From an uncultured Chitinophaga sp. (GTDB lineage Bacteria > Bacteroidota > Bacteroidia > Chitinophagales > Chitinophagaceae), in the NCBI RefSeq assembly GCF_902168175.1, contig NZ_CABHOU010000002.1, forward strand, positions 1-47,495: a stretch of 47,495 bases of DNA, written 5' to 3'. Each line of letters begins with the position of its first letter. Position 1 is the stretch's first letter. Both the position numbers and the translations under genes were made by a program. Below are positions 10,107 to 18,379 of this stretch, piece by piece. Under the pieces are notes generated by a model. The model searched no databases. It was not told where the DNA came from and saw nothing but the letters and a program-made list of their open reading frames with translations.

Positions 10107-10400
10107 ACAGTCGGGGGAAACGATTTTTATTAATAACCAGCTATTAATCAACCAAAATGGGTAGTCAGTAAGCGAAGGAACATCATTCTGGTCCAAATAA
10201 AAAACCGGGGCGATTGGACCCGCACCGGTTTATAACGTCCGGATCAGCAGCAAACAACAATCCTCTTAACTATTATTGAATCACTTCAATCCAAACACTG
10301 CAAATCTATGCAATGGAATTGTAATGGTAAGGCCCTTTTTATGCCTGGGCGCCAATCAACCAACAAAGAAAATTACCGGCGAAGAAAAATTGCGCTAATT

Positions 10401-13400
10401 ATGAGATTAACGGTTATGCTGATCATAGCAGCCTGTTTAAAAGTAACCGCCGGCACCTATGCCCAGTCGGTAACCTTTAAGGGCGAGCGTGTAGCACTGG
10501 AAGATGTGTTTTCCGTTGTGAAAGAACAAACGGGATACGTATTTTTTTATGAGGGAGGGAGTATGCGTGTTGCCCGTCCGGTAAGCATTGATGTAAACAA
10601 CCTTAAACTCCAGGCTTTCCTCGACGAAGTGCTGAAAGACCAGCCGCTGGATTACACGATTGAGAACAAAACCATCTTTATTAAAAAGAAAGCGGCCATC
10701 CCTTATGTAACCGCACAGGACCCGCAGATCGTGGTGTCGGGCAGGCTGGTGCATGGAGCAACAGGGGAGGCGCTGATCGGTGCTACGGTGAATGTGGTAG
10801 GCACAAAACAGTTTGTAGCGGCGAACGAGCAGGGTGACTTTAAGATCAGGGCGAAAGTGGGGGATGTGTTGTTGATCCGTTTTATTGGTTTTCAGCAGCG
10901 GGAGGTAAAAGTTACCCGTGGCGATTTAGGTAACATCCTTTTATCGCCTGCTTCCACGAAACTCGACGAAGCGGTGGTACAGGCTTATGGTTTTACCTCC
11001 AAACGTTTGAATACCGGTAACATCGAAAAAGTGTCAGCCAAAGAAATTGCCAATACACCTGTAGGCGATCCTATACTGGCTTTACAGGGCAGGGTGCCCG
11101 GAATGATCATCACGCAAACAAGTGGGGTGCCGGGATCGCCCATTACGGTTGAAATACGCGGCCGTACCAGAGTAGATAAAAACGTGGGTGCCGATAATGA
11201 ACCCCTGTATATCATTAACGGCGTGCCGCTGGCAGCGCCTACCAGTGGTATTACACGTCTTAATTCGGCTATTACCGGAAGTGGTTTGTTAGGCATGAGT
11301 CCCTTATCTACCATGAACATGGCCGATATTGAAAGCGTAGAAGTACTGAAAGATGCGGATGCTACGGCCATCTATGGAAGCCGCGGCGCTAATGGTGTTA
11401 TATTGATCACTACGCGTAAAGGTAAGGCAGGTAAAAACCGCATTGCTGCCGACATACGTTCGGGCATCAGTAATGTAAGACTTCCCGATCTGTTATCGAC
11501 GAAGGAATATGTGGCCATGCGTAAAGAAGCATTTTTTAACGATGGCAAAGCGATGAACAACACCAACGCCTACGATTTGCTGCTTTGGGATACCACCCGT
11601 GATAACAACCTGGCTAAACAACTTATCGGCGGAAATGCAGAATTTACCACCGCAAATGTTTCTATGTCGGGCGGTACAAAAAACATCCAGTTCATGGTCG
11701 GGGGCAACTACGATAAACAAACGAACGTTTATCCGGATAAAGTACCTGTTACCAAAGCGGGAGCTAATTTTAGCATCAATACGGTTTCCGAGGACGGTAA
11801 GTTTACCACGCAGTTAAGCGGTAACTACGTGTCTAATGAAAACAATACCGTAGCGAACGACCTGGCAGGTAAATTAACGCTTCCTCCCAACTATCTGTTA
11901 TATGACGCTGCCGGCAATGTGGCATGGAACGAAAAAGGAATTATCACAGATAATCCGCTGGCCTACCTGAAGCAAAAGTACTCGGTGAAAACAGACAACG
12001 TATATGCGAACGCAATGCTGGGATACCGTATTTTGCCGGAATTGCAGGTGCGCGCCAGTATCGGGTACAACAGCCTGGCAACGAGTGAACTCAGGATTAT
12101 GCCTAAAGCAGCGCAAAACCCGGCCAATGTGACCACTGGTTCTAACCAGTTCGGCAACAGCTCATTCCGCAGTTGGATAGCAGAACCGCAACTCGAATAT
12201 ACAAAGTCGTTTAAAGCACACCGCCTCAATGTGCTGGCCGGTGGTACTTTCCAGTCGCAGCGCAACGAAGGTTACAGCTTTACCGTGAACGGTTACACCA
12301 GCGATGAGTTTTTAGGTTCGCTTACGGGTATTACCGCAGCGAATTTCGGGAGTCCCAGCAGCAACCTTAATGAATACAAGTATAATGCGTTCTTCGGTCG
12401 TATCAACTACAACTATGAAAGCAAATACATAGTGAATTTATCAGGCCGGAGAGATGGTTCCAGCCGCTTTGGCCCTAACTTCCGTTTCTCCAACTTTGGT
12501 GCTGTAGGTGGCGCCTGGTTGTTTACCAGCGAGGAGTTTATGAAAGACGTGAAGGCGCTCAGCTTTGGTAAGTTGCGTGCGAGTTACGGTGTAACAGGCA
12601 ACGACCGTATTGGTGACTACAAATACCTGGACTCCTATACTTCCTATGTTTTTTATCCCACTTACAAAGATTCCGCAGCATTTGTACCTACCTCCCTGTT
12701 TAAACCAGATTTGCACTGGGAGCGTAATAAGAAGCTCGAGTTTGCATTGGAGCTGGGTTTCCTGAACGACCGCGTACTGTTTAACGTAGCCTGGTACCGT
12801 AACCGATCTTCTGATCCGCTGGTGAACTATCCGCTACCCAACACCACAGGTTTCAATACTATTACTGCGAACCTTAATGGCGTGTTGGTGGATAATACCG
12901 GTTGGGAAATGAGTTTCACGACCACCAACTTTAAGCGATCTGATTTCGACTGGACTACCGGTTTTAACATCAGTGTGCCGAAAAACGAACTGGTACGATT
13001 CCCTGGTTTGGCATCGAGCAGCTATGCTACCAGCTATATTATCGGCCGGCCACTTAACATTGTAATGGCAGCGAAGGCAATTGGTGTAGACCCCCTGACT
13101 GGCCTGTATATGATTGAGGACAGGGACAAAAACGGCGTGTTTGGCTTCCCGGGAGACCTTGCGCCTTTACTGGATACCGATCCTGATTTCTATGGTGGTT
13201 TGACCAACAGCCTCCGCTATAAAAATTTCAGCTTCGATGTGCTGTTGCAATTTAACAGGCAGCAGGGCAAAAACTGGCTATCATCTGTAGCTAATTCCGG
13301 CTTTTACCCAATGCCAGTAGGTGGTATTCAGAACGTGGCTGCGGGTGCTATTAAGGATAGGTGGCAGCAACCGGGCGATATTGCCCCGGTGCAAAAGTAT

Positions 13401-13688
13401 ACTACAAACCAGCCTGCGTCTAACGCGCTTAGCGGTAACTACGTGGCGTCATTGTCTGATTATAGTTATACGAATGCATCTTACTTAAGGGTGAAGAATA
13501 TTGCCCTTTCTTACACGCTCCCCGCCAGCCTGCTCAAGCGTATTCATTTCTCCAACCTCAGAGTTTATGCCCAGGCCCAAAACATGTTTACGTTCACCAG
13601 TTACAAAGGTGTAGATCCTGAAACTGTTTACATGTACAGGCTTCCGCCATTACGTACTACAGTATTAGGTATTCAAATCGGACTTTAA
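10401..13688 (+). CDS. SusC/RagA family TonB-linked outer membrane transporter with STN domain
   Basis: Second TonB-dependent SusC-type importer in the window. From the ATG at 10401 the leader MRLTVMLIIAACLKVTAGTYAQ is a good signal peptide; an in-frame ATG at 10308 would add 31 charged residues in front, a form often annotated in this family. It is followed by an STN domain (about residues 45-95), a carboxypeptidase-regulatory-like domain, a plug (EVLKDADATAIYGSRGANGVILI, the SusC signature region) and the barrel. The STN domain together with the sigma/FecR pair directly upstream indicates that this transporter is the sensor for that pathway. SusD follows after 20 bp. The substrate is not evident. 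Confidence 0.94.
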   Translation: MRLTVMLIIAACLKVTAGTYAQSVTFKGERVALEDVFSVVKEQTGYVFFYEGGSMRVARPVSIDVNNLKLQAFLDEVLKDQPLDYTIENKTIFIKKKAAIPYVTAQDPQIVVSGRLVHGATGEALIGATVNVVGTKQFVAANEQGDFKIRAKVGDVLLIRFIGFQQREVKVTRGDLGNILLSPASTKLDEAVVQAYGFTSKRLNTGNIEKVSAKEIANTPVGDPILALQGRVPGMIITQTSGVPGSPITVEIRGRTRVDKNVGADNEPLYIINGVPLAAPTSGITRLNSAITGSGLLGMSPLSTMNMADIESVEVLKDADATAIYGSRGANGVILITTRKGKAGKNRIAADIRSGISNVRLPDLLSTKEYVAMRKEAFFNDGKAMNNTNAYDLLLWDTTRDNNLAKQLIGGNAEFTTANVSMSGGTKNIQFMVGGNYDKQTNVYPDKVPVTKAGANFSINTVSEDGKFTTQLSGNYVSNENNTVANDLAGKLTLPPNYLLYDAAGNVAWNEKGIITDNPLAYLKQKYSVKTDNVYANAMLGYRILPELQVRASIGYNSLATSELRIMPKAAQNPANVTTGSNQFGNSSFRSWIAEPQLEYTKSFKAHRLNVLAGGTFQSQRNEGYSFTVNGYTSDEFLGSLTGITAANFGSPSSNLNEYKYNAFFGRINYNYESKYIVNLSGRRDGSSRFGPNFRFSNFGAVGGAWLFTSEEFMKDVKALSFGKLRASYGVTGNDRIGDYKYLDSYTSYVFYPTYKDSAAFVPTSLFKPDLHWERNKKLEFALELGFLNDRVLFNVAWYRNRSSDPLVNYPLPNTTGFNTITANLNGVLVDNTGWEMSFTTTNFKRSDFDWTTGFNISVPKNELVRFPGLASSSYATSYIIGRPLNIVMAAKAIGVDPLTGLYMIEDRDKNGVFGFPGDLAPLLDTDPDFYGGLTNSLRYKNFSFDVLLQFNRQQGKNWLSSVANSGFYPMPVGGIQNVAAGAIKDRWQQPGDIAPVQKYTTNQPASNALSGNYVASLSDYSYTNASYLRVKNIALSYTLPASLLKRIHFSNLRVYAQAQNMFTFTSYKGVDPETVYMYRLPPLRTTVLGIQIGL

Positions 13689-13708
13689 TAACGGGTAAAA
13701 AGGATTTT

Positions 13709-15100
13709 ATGATATTGAGTAATAATTCACTGAAATATATAGGGGCGATTGCCCTGCTGCTTGCAGCAGCAGCCTGCACCAAGTTTGTAGACGTGCCGTT
13801 GCCGATCAACCAGATTCCCAATGCCGCTGCATTTGCTGATGACGGCAAAGCCCAGTCGTCTATGCGTGGTATTTACGCCGCCACACAAAACGGCTTTGGC
13901 AACGGGCCATTTAGCGGAGGCCTTACTACTTTGCTGGGACTGAGTTCCGACGAGTTTACCAAGGCTACTTACTCTGCGGACGAGCAGCTGTTTTTCGATA
14001 ACAACCTGTCTGCGAGTACTGGGCCAGTAAGTAGCGCAATATGGGCGCCGATGTATGCTTCGCTTTATATGATCAACAACCTGTATGAGAATGTAGAGAA
14101 GTCTAAGGGCGTAAGTGCAAAAATTAAGGATGAATTGATGGGCGAGGCAAAATTCCTGCGCGCATTGCATAACTTTTACCTGGTGAACCTGTACGATTCC
14201 CTGCCCCTTGCAGTATCGTCCAACTATCAGGTGAACGCACTGTTGCCACGCACTGCACCGGAAAAGGCATGGGAGCTGATCAACAGTGACCTCACCTTCG
14301 CGATCGAAAAGATGAATACAGCTTACACAGAAAGAGGATATCGTTATCGTGCCAACAGGTATGCAGCTTATGCACTGATGGCGAGAACGCAGCTATATCA
14401 GCAAAACTGGATTAAGGCCGAAGAAAATGCCAGCAACGTTATCAATGCCGGTCCTTACAGGCTTGAAAACCTTGACAGCACCTTCAACATCCGCTCGCGC
14501 GAGGCGATTTTGCAACTGGCAAATGCTGGTACTAACCTCTATGCCCTCGAAGCTGGGAAAACAACTGGTGGTGGAGCCGTTGCGACTTACCGGTTAAGCT
14601 CTTACACTAAAGATGCATTCGAACCCAACGATCTGCGTTGGACGAAATGGGTAAAGATCGGCACCGACGGTTTTGCCGGCCATGGCAAATACAAGGTATT
14701 TTCAAATACAAATCCATTACTCACCGCCGAAGCCACCAACATCCTCCGCCTCGGCGAACAATACCTCATCCGCGCCGAAGCCCGTGCCATGCAGGATAAC
14801 CTGACAGGTGCCATCGCTGATGTAGACAGTATCCGCGCCCGCGCGGGATTGCCGCTGATCAGCAATACCAACCCCGGTATCTCTAAAGAAAACCTGTTAC
14901 TGGCTATCGAAAAGGAACGCCAGACGGAGTTGTTCGGAGAACTGGGACACCGTTGGCTGGACGTGAAAAGGAGGGGACTGGCAGATGTGATCTTCGGTGC
15001 CCGCAAACCTAAATGGAGAAAAGAAGCAGCTCTCTTTCCCATTCCATTTTACGACAGGCAAAACAATCCTTATTTGGGACAAAATCCAGGTTACGAATAA
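13709..15100 (+). CDS. SusD/RagB family nutrient-binding outer membrane lipoprotein
   Basis: Surface substrate-binding partner of the SusC protein encoded 20 bp upstream. The leader ends in a lipobox-like ALLLAAAAC with Cys23 as the lipidated residue. The helical body is typical, with an early GEAKFLRALHNFYLVNLYD stretch and a C-terminal IEKERQTELFGELGHRWLDVKR segment that are hallmarks of SusD proteins. At 463 residues it has family length. It is followed within 11 bp by a thioredoxin-like gene, so the locus is one transcript from at least SusC onwards. Confidence 0.94.
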   Translation: MILSNNSLKYIGAIALLLAAAACTKFVDVPLPINQIPNAAAFADDGKAQSSMRGIYAATQNGFGNGPFSGGLTTLLGLSSDEFTKATYSADEQLFFDNNLSASTGPVSSAIWAPMYASLYMINNLYENVEKSKGVSAKIKDELMGEAKFLRALHNFYLVNLYDSLPLAVSSNYQVNALLPRTAPEKAWELINSDLTFAIEKMNTAYTERGYRYRANRYAAYALMARTQLYQQNWIKAEENASNVINAGPYRLENLDSTFNIRSREAILQLANAGTNLYALEAGKTTGGGAVATYRLSSYTKDAFEPNDLRWTKWVKIGTDGFAGHGKYKVFSNTNPLLTAEATNILRLGEQYLIRAEARAMQDNLTGAIADVDSIRARAGLPLISNTNPGISKENLLLAIEKERQTELFGELGHRWLDVKRRGLADVIFGARKPKWRKEAALFPIPFYDRQNNPYLGQNPGYE

Positions 15101-15111
15101 AACAGATATTC

Positions 15112-16230
15112 ATGAAAAGCATATTGACAATCATATTCGGTGTTAGCTCAATCGCAGCCTCCGCACAATCAGGCAAATACACGCTCAAAGGTTATATAAA
15201 AGAACACCAGCAGGCAGACACGGTATACATGTTCTACTACGCCAGCGGCGAACAGATCAACGATTCAGTACCCTCGGTTAATGGCCGCTTCGTATTCAAA
15301 GGCACCCTGCAACAACCTACGCAGGTGGTGCTGATGTACCGCGCCAAATCACGTAAGGAACGTAACGACGCCCGGCAGTTTTACCTGGAACCGGGCAATA
15401 TGACTTTGGAGGCGAAAGATTCTATCCGTCACGCGGTACTGAAAGGGTCTGCATCGCATACCGATAATGAGTTGCTTAGCGGGCTTACCAAGCCGGCCAC
15501 GGAGCGGTTCGTAGCATTGAAGATGGCGGCTGTTAAAACCACGGTCGAAGAAAGGGAACTGCCGGCATTCAAAGCGCTCGAAAAGCACTATTACGCGCTG
15601 ATAGATACCATCCGGGGACTTAAAAGGGATTTCGTGAAGCAGCATCCGAAATCGTTTATATCGCTGGAAACGGTGGAGAACCTGGGTGGCATGGTCATTA
15701 ATTATGCGGAGCTGAACCCGTTGTACGAAAGCCTGGATGCTTCGCTGAAGTTAACGCCGCTGGGCAAAGAAATGGCGAAGAAACTGGCCATTGCTAAGGT
15801 AACTGGTGTGGGCGTGCAACTGGCTGATTTTACCTCGCAGGATACGTCCCGCAATGACCTGAAGCTGTACGATGTAGTGAAAACTGGAAAGATAACGCTG
15901 ATCGACTTCTGGGCCAGTTGGTGCGGGCCTTGCCGGGCGGAGAACCCGAACGTGGTAAAGGCATTCAATGCCTTCCACGACAAAGGTTTCAACATCCTCA
16001 GCGTATCCCTCGACGATAAACTGGCTCCCTGGAAGAACGCGATCATAAAGGACGGTATGCCCTGGTACCATGTGAGCGGTTTGCAGAAGTGGAACGAGCC
16101 TGCCGCCAAATTGTACGGTATCGAAGGGGTGCCGGATAACTTCCTGGTAGATGAAGACGGCAAGGTAATTGCAAGAGGACTAAGAGGAGCCGCGCTTTAT
16201 AAGAAGCTGGAATCCATATTGAACAAGTAA
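15112..16230 (+). CDS. TlpA-like thioredoxin-fold protein with DUF4369-type N-terminal domain
   Basis: Predicted exported thiol-disulfide oxidoreductase. A signal peptide (MKSILTIIFGVSSIAASAQ) is followed by a beta-rich N-terminal region of the DUF4369 kind (about residues 20-125), a helical linker and a thioredoxin/AhpC-TSA fold (about 235-372). The active site WCGPC has its cysteines at residues 271 and 274. A cis-proline candidate occurs in GIEGVPDNF. The open frame extends upstream to 15013 inside SusD, but the ATG at 15112, 11 bp after the SusD stop, gives the signal peptide and is chosen. Such proteins commonly sit at the end of SusC/SusD operons in this phylum; the redox partner is unknown. 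Confidence 0.9.
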   Translation: MKSILTIIFGVSSIAASAQSGKYTLKGYIKEHQQADTVYMFYYASGEQINDSVPSVNGRFVFKGTLQQPTQVVLMYRAKSRKERNDARQFYLEPGNMTLEAKDSIRHAVLKGSASHTDNELLSGLTKPATERFVALKMAAVKTTVEERELPAFKALEKHYYALIDTIRGLKRDFVKQHPKSFISLETVENLGGMVINYAELNPLYESLDASLKLTPLGKEMAKKLAIAKVTGVGVQLADFTSQDTSRNDLKLYDVVKTGKITLIDFWASWCGPCRAENPNVVKAFNAFHDKGFNILSVSLDDKLAPWKNAIIKDGMPWYHVSGLQKWNEPAAKLYGIEGVPDNFLVDEDGKVIARGLRGAALYKKLESILNK

Positions 16231-16269
16231 TCGTTTTTTCGATATACTACCTCATTAGTGAGATAGCAC

Positions 16270-16293
16270 GAGGCCCGGTGTTTACCGGGCCTC
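16270..16293. terminator. Bidirectional terminator between convergent genes
   Basis: A perfect 10-bp GC-rich stem (GAGGCCCGGT with ACCGGGCCTC) and a four-base loop lie between the end of the TlpA-like gene (+) and the end of the hydroxylase gene (-). The T content after the stem is modest on the plus side (TTCAATTT). Confidence 0.75.
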
Positions 16294-16299
16294 TTCAAT

Positions 16300-17052
16300 T
16301 TATCTGCTTCTTATTTCTTCAAACTTATTCTCATAGTCCTCACGGATGGTGCCGAACCATCTGTCCCACCAAAGGAAGTAAAGCCCATAATTGCCTTTAA
16401 AATACTGGTGGTGTTGATTGTGGTTGGTAGATGTATTGATCCATTTGCCAAACCAGTGACGGCTGAACCATTTTGGATATAACTCCCAGCCTAAATGCCC
16501 GTAAACATTATACACCATCTGTACCAGGAAAAAAGCAGTAAGATGGGGAAGACTTAACGGCATGATTACCAGCAAAATGGGTAGTATGGCTATTTCTACC
16601 AGTGCTTCCATTGGCTGAAACGCAAATGCCGCCCAGGGCGATGGATTGGTGGATTTATGGTGTACGACGTGAAAAGACTTGAATAGTTTCGGATGATGCA
16701 TTAGCCTGTGCATCCAGTAGAAATAGGCGTCATGTACCAAAAACATGACTGGAAAGGCCAGTATGAACCAGGTAAGGCCGTATTCGCCTATCTCTTTATA
16801 CCTTAAGGTGTATACTTTTAAGGGGGATGAGAGGCAGATGAGCGCCACCGTGGCAAATATGCAAATGGTAAGGGTGGAGTAGGCCGCCTCGCGGAGGTAG
16901 TCTTTCGTAGCGGGGAAGCGCAACTGTATTTTCCATTTACTGATGCGTTTGCGCAGCAGCAGGTAACAGATAATAAAGGCAATTCCAGCCAGCAAATAAT
17001 AGCGGGAGGCTACAATGAACAGGAACTCAGGGATTTTCTCGTACCACAGCAT
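16300..17052 (-). CDS. Sterol desaturase / fatty acid hydroxylase superfamily membrane protein
   Basis: Integral-membrane di-iron oxygenase family that hydroxylates or desaturates lipid chains. Several hydrophobic segments are present (for instance ASRYYLLAGIAFIICYLLL and TLTICIFATVALICL). The histidine clusters that bind the two irons are clear: HDAYFYWMHRLMHH, HVVHHKS and NHNQHHQYF. The C-terminal WWDRWFGT is also typical. The ATG at 17052 is taken as the start (250 residues); a GTG at 17088 would add 12 residues. It converges with the TlpA-like gene across a terminator and is divergent from the AraC regulator. The actual lipid substrate cannot be inferred. Confidence 0.9.
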   Translation of the reverse strand: MLWYEKIPEFLFIVASRYYLLAGIAFIICYLLLRKRISKWKIQLRFPATKDYLREAAYSTLTICIFATVALICLSSPLKVYTLRYKEIGEYGLTWFILAFPVMFLVHDAYFYWMHRLMHHPKLFKSFHVVHHKSTNPSPWAAFAFQPMEALVEIAILPILLVIMPLSLPHLTAFFLVQMVYNVYGHLGWELYPKWFSRHWFGKWINTSTNHNQHHQYFKGNYGLYFLWWDRWFGTIREDYENKFEEIRSR

Positions 17053-17211
17053 CTTAATGGGTTTTATTTGTATTAAGGCAAGCGACACACGGCTTAGGGT
17101 GAAACGAACTTAAGGAAATATCCTGCAACGGAATGTTAAAGTGTGCCCCAATTGTTTGAATTTTGCAATTTTTGCTTTGGCTTACATAAGCGGCATAGGG
17201 TAACAGATCCC

Positions 17212-17260
17212 TACCTTTGTACTGCATTCGGGCTTAAACACCTGATTTTTAGTAAATTTG
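17212..17260 (+). promoter_or_regulatory. Candidate promoter region of the AraC regulator gene
   Basis: Two exact matches to the Bacteroidota -7 box TAnnTTTG occur here: TACCTTTG at 17212-17219 and TAAATTTG at 17253-17260. The first would leave a leader of roughly 40 bases; the second would give an almost leaderless message. Neither has a convincing -33 TTTG at the expected 19-bp spacing, so this is tentative. Confidence 0.3.
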
Positions 17261-17266
17261 TATAGT

Positions 17267-18187
17267 ATGGAGAAACGTAAACAATTGTCGGCCCCGGAAA
17301 CCCTGGAGCAGTTTTACCAGCACAAGTTTTACGAGCTGCCGGCTAACCTGGCGCAGGACGGCAACCATTTTAACGTGTTCCGCCTGGAAGATGTGCTTAA
17401 ATGCACCAGTGAACCCTCGCCTTACAGTCGCCGTGACTATTACAAAATAACCCTGATCAGGGGCACCAACCGCTACCACTACGCCGATAAAACCCTGGAA
17501 GTAGCTGGCACCGCGCTCGCCTTTTTCAGCTCTCACGTTCCCTACACCTGGGAAAACGTGGCGGGCGACCCTACAGGTTACTTCTGCGTATTTAAAGAAG
17601 GTTTCTTCGTTGAAAATATGAGAAGCAACATCCGCGACCTCCCGATGTTCGCGCCTGGCGGAAAACCATTTTATATGCTGAACGCCGAACAGGAAAAAAA
17701 TGTGGAAGCGATATTCGAAAAGATGCTCACGGAAATGCAGTCGGACTACACCTATAAGTTCGACCTTATCCGCAACTATATTACGGAGATGGTACACAAC
17801 GCGCTGAAAATGGAACCTTCCGGCATGTTGTACCAGCACCCCGATGCGAACTCGCGTATTACCGCCGTATTCACCGAACTGCTCGACCGGCAGTTTCCCA
17901 TCGAATCGCCCGACCAGCAATTCACGATGCGTTCTGCCAAGGATTATGCAGATAAGATGGCCGTACACGTAAACCACCTCAACCGCGCCATTAAACTCAC
18001 CACCGGTAAAACTACTACGGAACACATTGCCGAACGTATCGCCAACGAAGCGAAAGCTTTATTGAAACATACGAACTGGAACGTGTCGGAAATCGGTTAT
18101 GCGCTGGGGTTTGAGGAGCCTTCGCATTTTAATAACTTCTTTAAGAAACAGGTGGCGGTAACACCGTTGGCGTTCAGGACGGCGTAG
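17267..18187 (+). CDS. AraC family transcriptional regulator
   Basis: DNA-binding regulator of 306 residues. The N-terminal about 190 residues form a cupin-like sensing domain, with a short conserved-looking stretch at YYKITLIRGTNRYHYADK. The C-terminal about 100 residues form the double helix-turn-helix of the AraC family, from HVNHLNRAIKLTTGKTTTEH through VSEIGYALGFEEPSHFNNFF to the final TPLAFR. The ATG at 17267 is preferred over a TTG at 17258. It is transcribed away from the hydroxylase gene, so the shared upstream region may serve both. The target genes are unknown. Confidence 0.92.
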   Translation: MEKRKQLSAPETLEQFYQHKFYELPANLAQDGNHFNVFRLEDVLKCTSEPSPYSRRDYYKITLIRGTNRYHYADKTLEVAGTALAFFSSHVPYTWENVAGDPTGYFCVFKEGFFVENMRSNIRDLPMFAPGGKPFYMLNAEQEKNVEAIFEKMLTEMQSDYTYKFDLIRNYITEMVHNALKMEPSGMLYQHPDANSRITAVFTELLDRQFPIESPDQQFTMRSAKDYADKMAVHVNHLNRAIKLTTGKTTTEHIAERIANEAKALLKHTNWNVSEIGYALGFEEPSHFNNFFKKQVAVTPLAFRTA

Positions 18188-18291
18188 TTGTGCTATTTGA
18201 AAGGTAAGTGTTCCTAAAGACATCCTGTTGCGCCGTGTTCGCGTTAGTCAGCTAGGTACGCGCTACTGCTGATAGAGCCGGCATCTCCCTT

Positions 18292-18323
18292 ATCGTCATT
18301 GCTTCGTTTCTCGCAATGACGAT
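18292..18323. repeat. REP-like extragenic palindrome
   Basis: A perfect 11-bp inverted repeat (ATCGTCATTGC and GCAATGACGAT) encloses a 10-bp loop. The core CGTCATTGC...GCAATGACG resembles palindromic intergenic repeats seen widely in bacterial genomes. It lies between two convergent genes and has no T-run, so it is unlikely to be a simple terminator. The rest of the 18188-18379 gap shows nothing else clear. Confidence 0.5.
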
Positions 18324-18379
18324 CGGTGTTAAGCGTCGCCCGAATATTTTTACACATACAGGAGGAGCTAATCCCCTCT

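Noticed and set aside
17249..18025. Long minus-strand open frame (258 codons) opposite the AraC regulator
   Set aside because: Antisense shadow of a convincing AraC protein; the product shows no family pattern.
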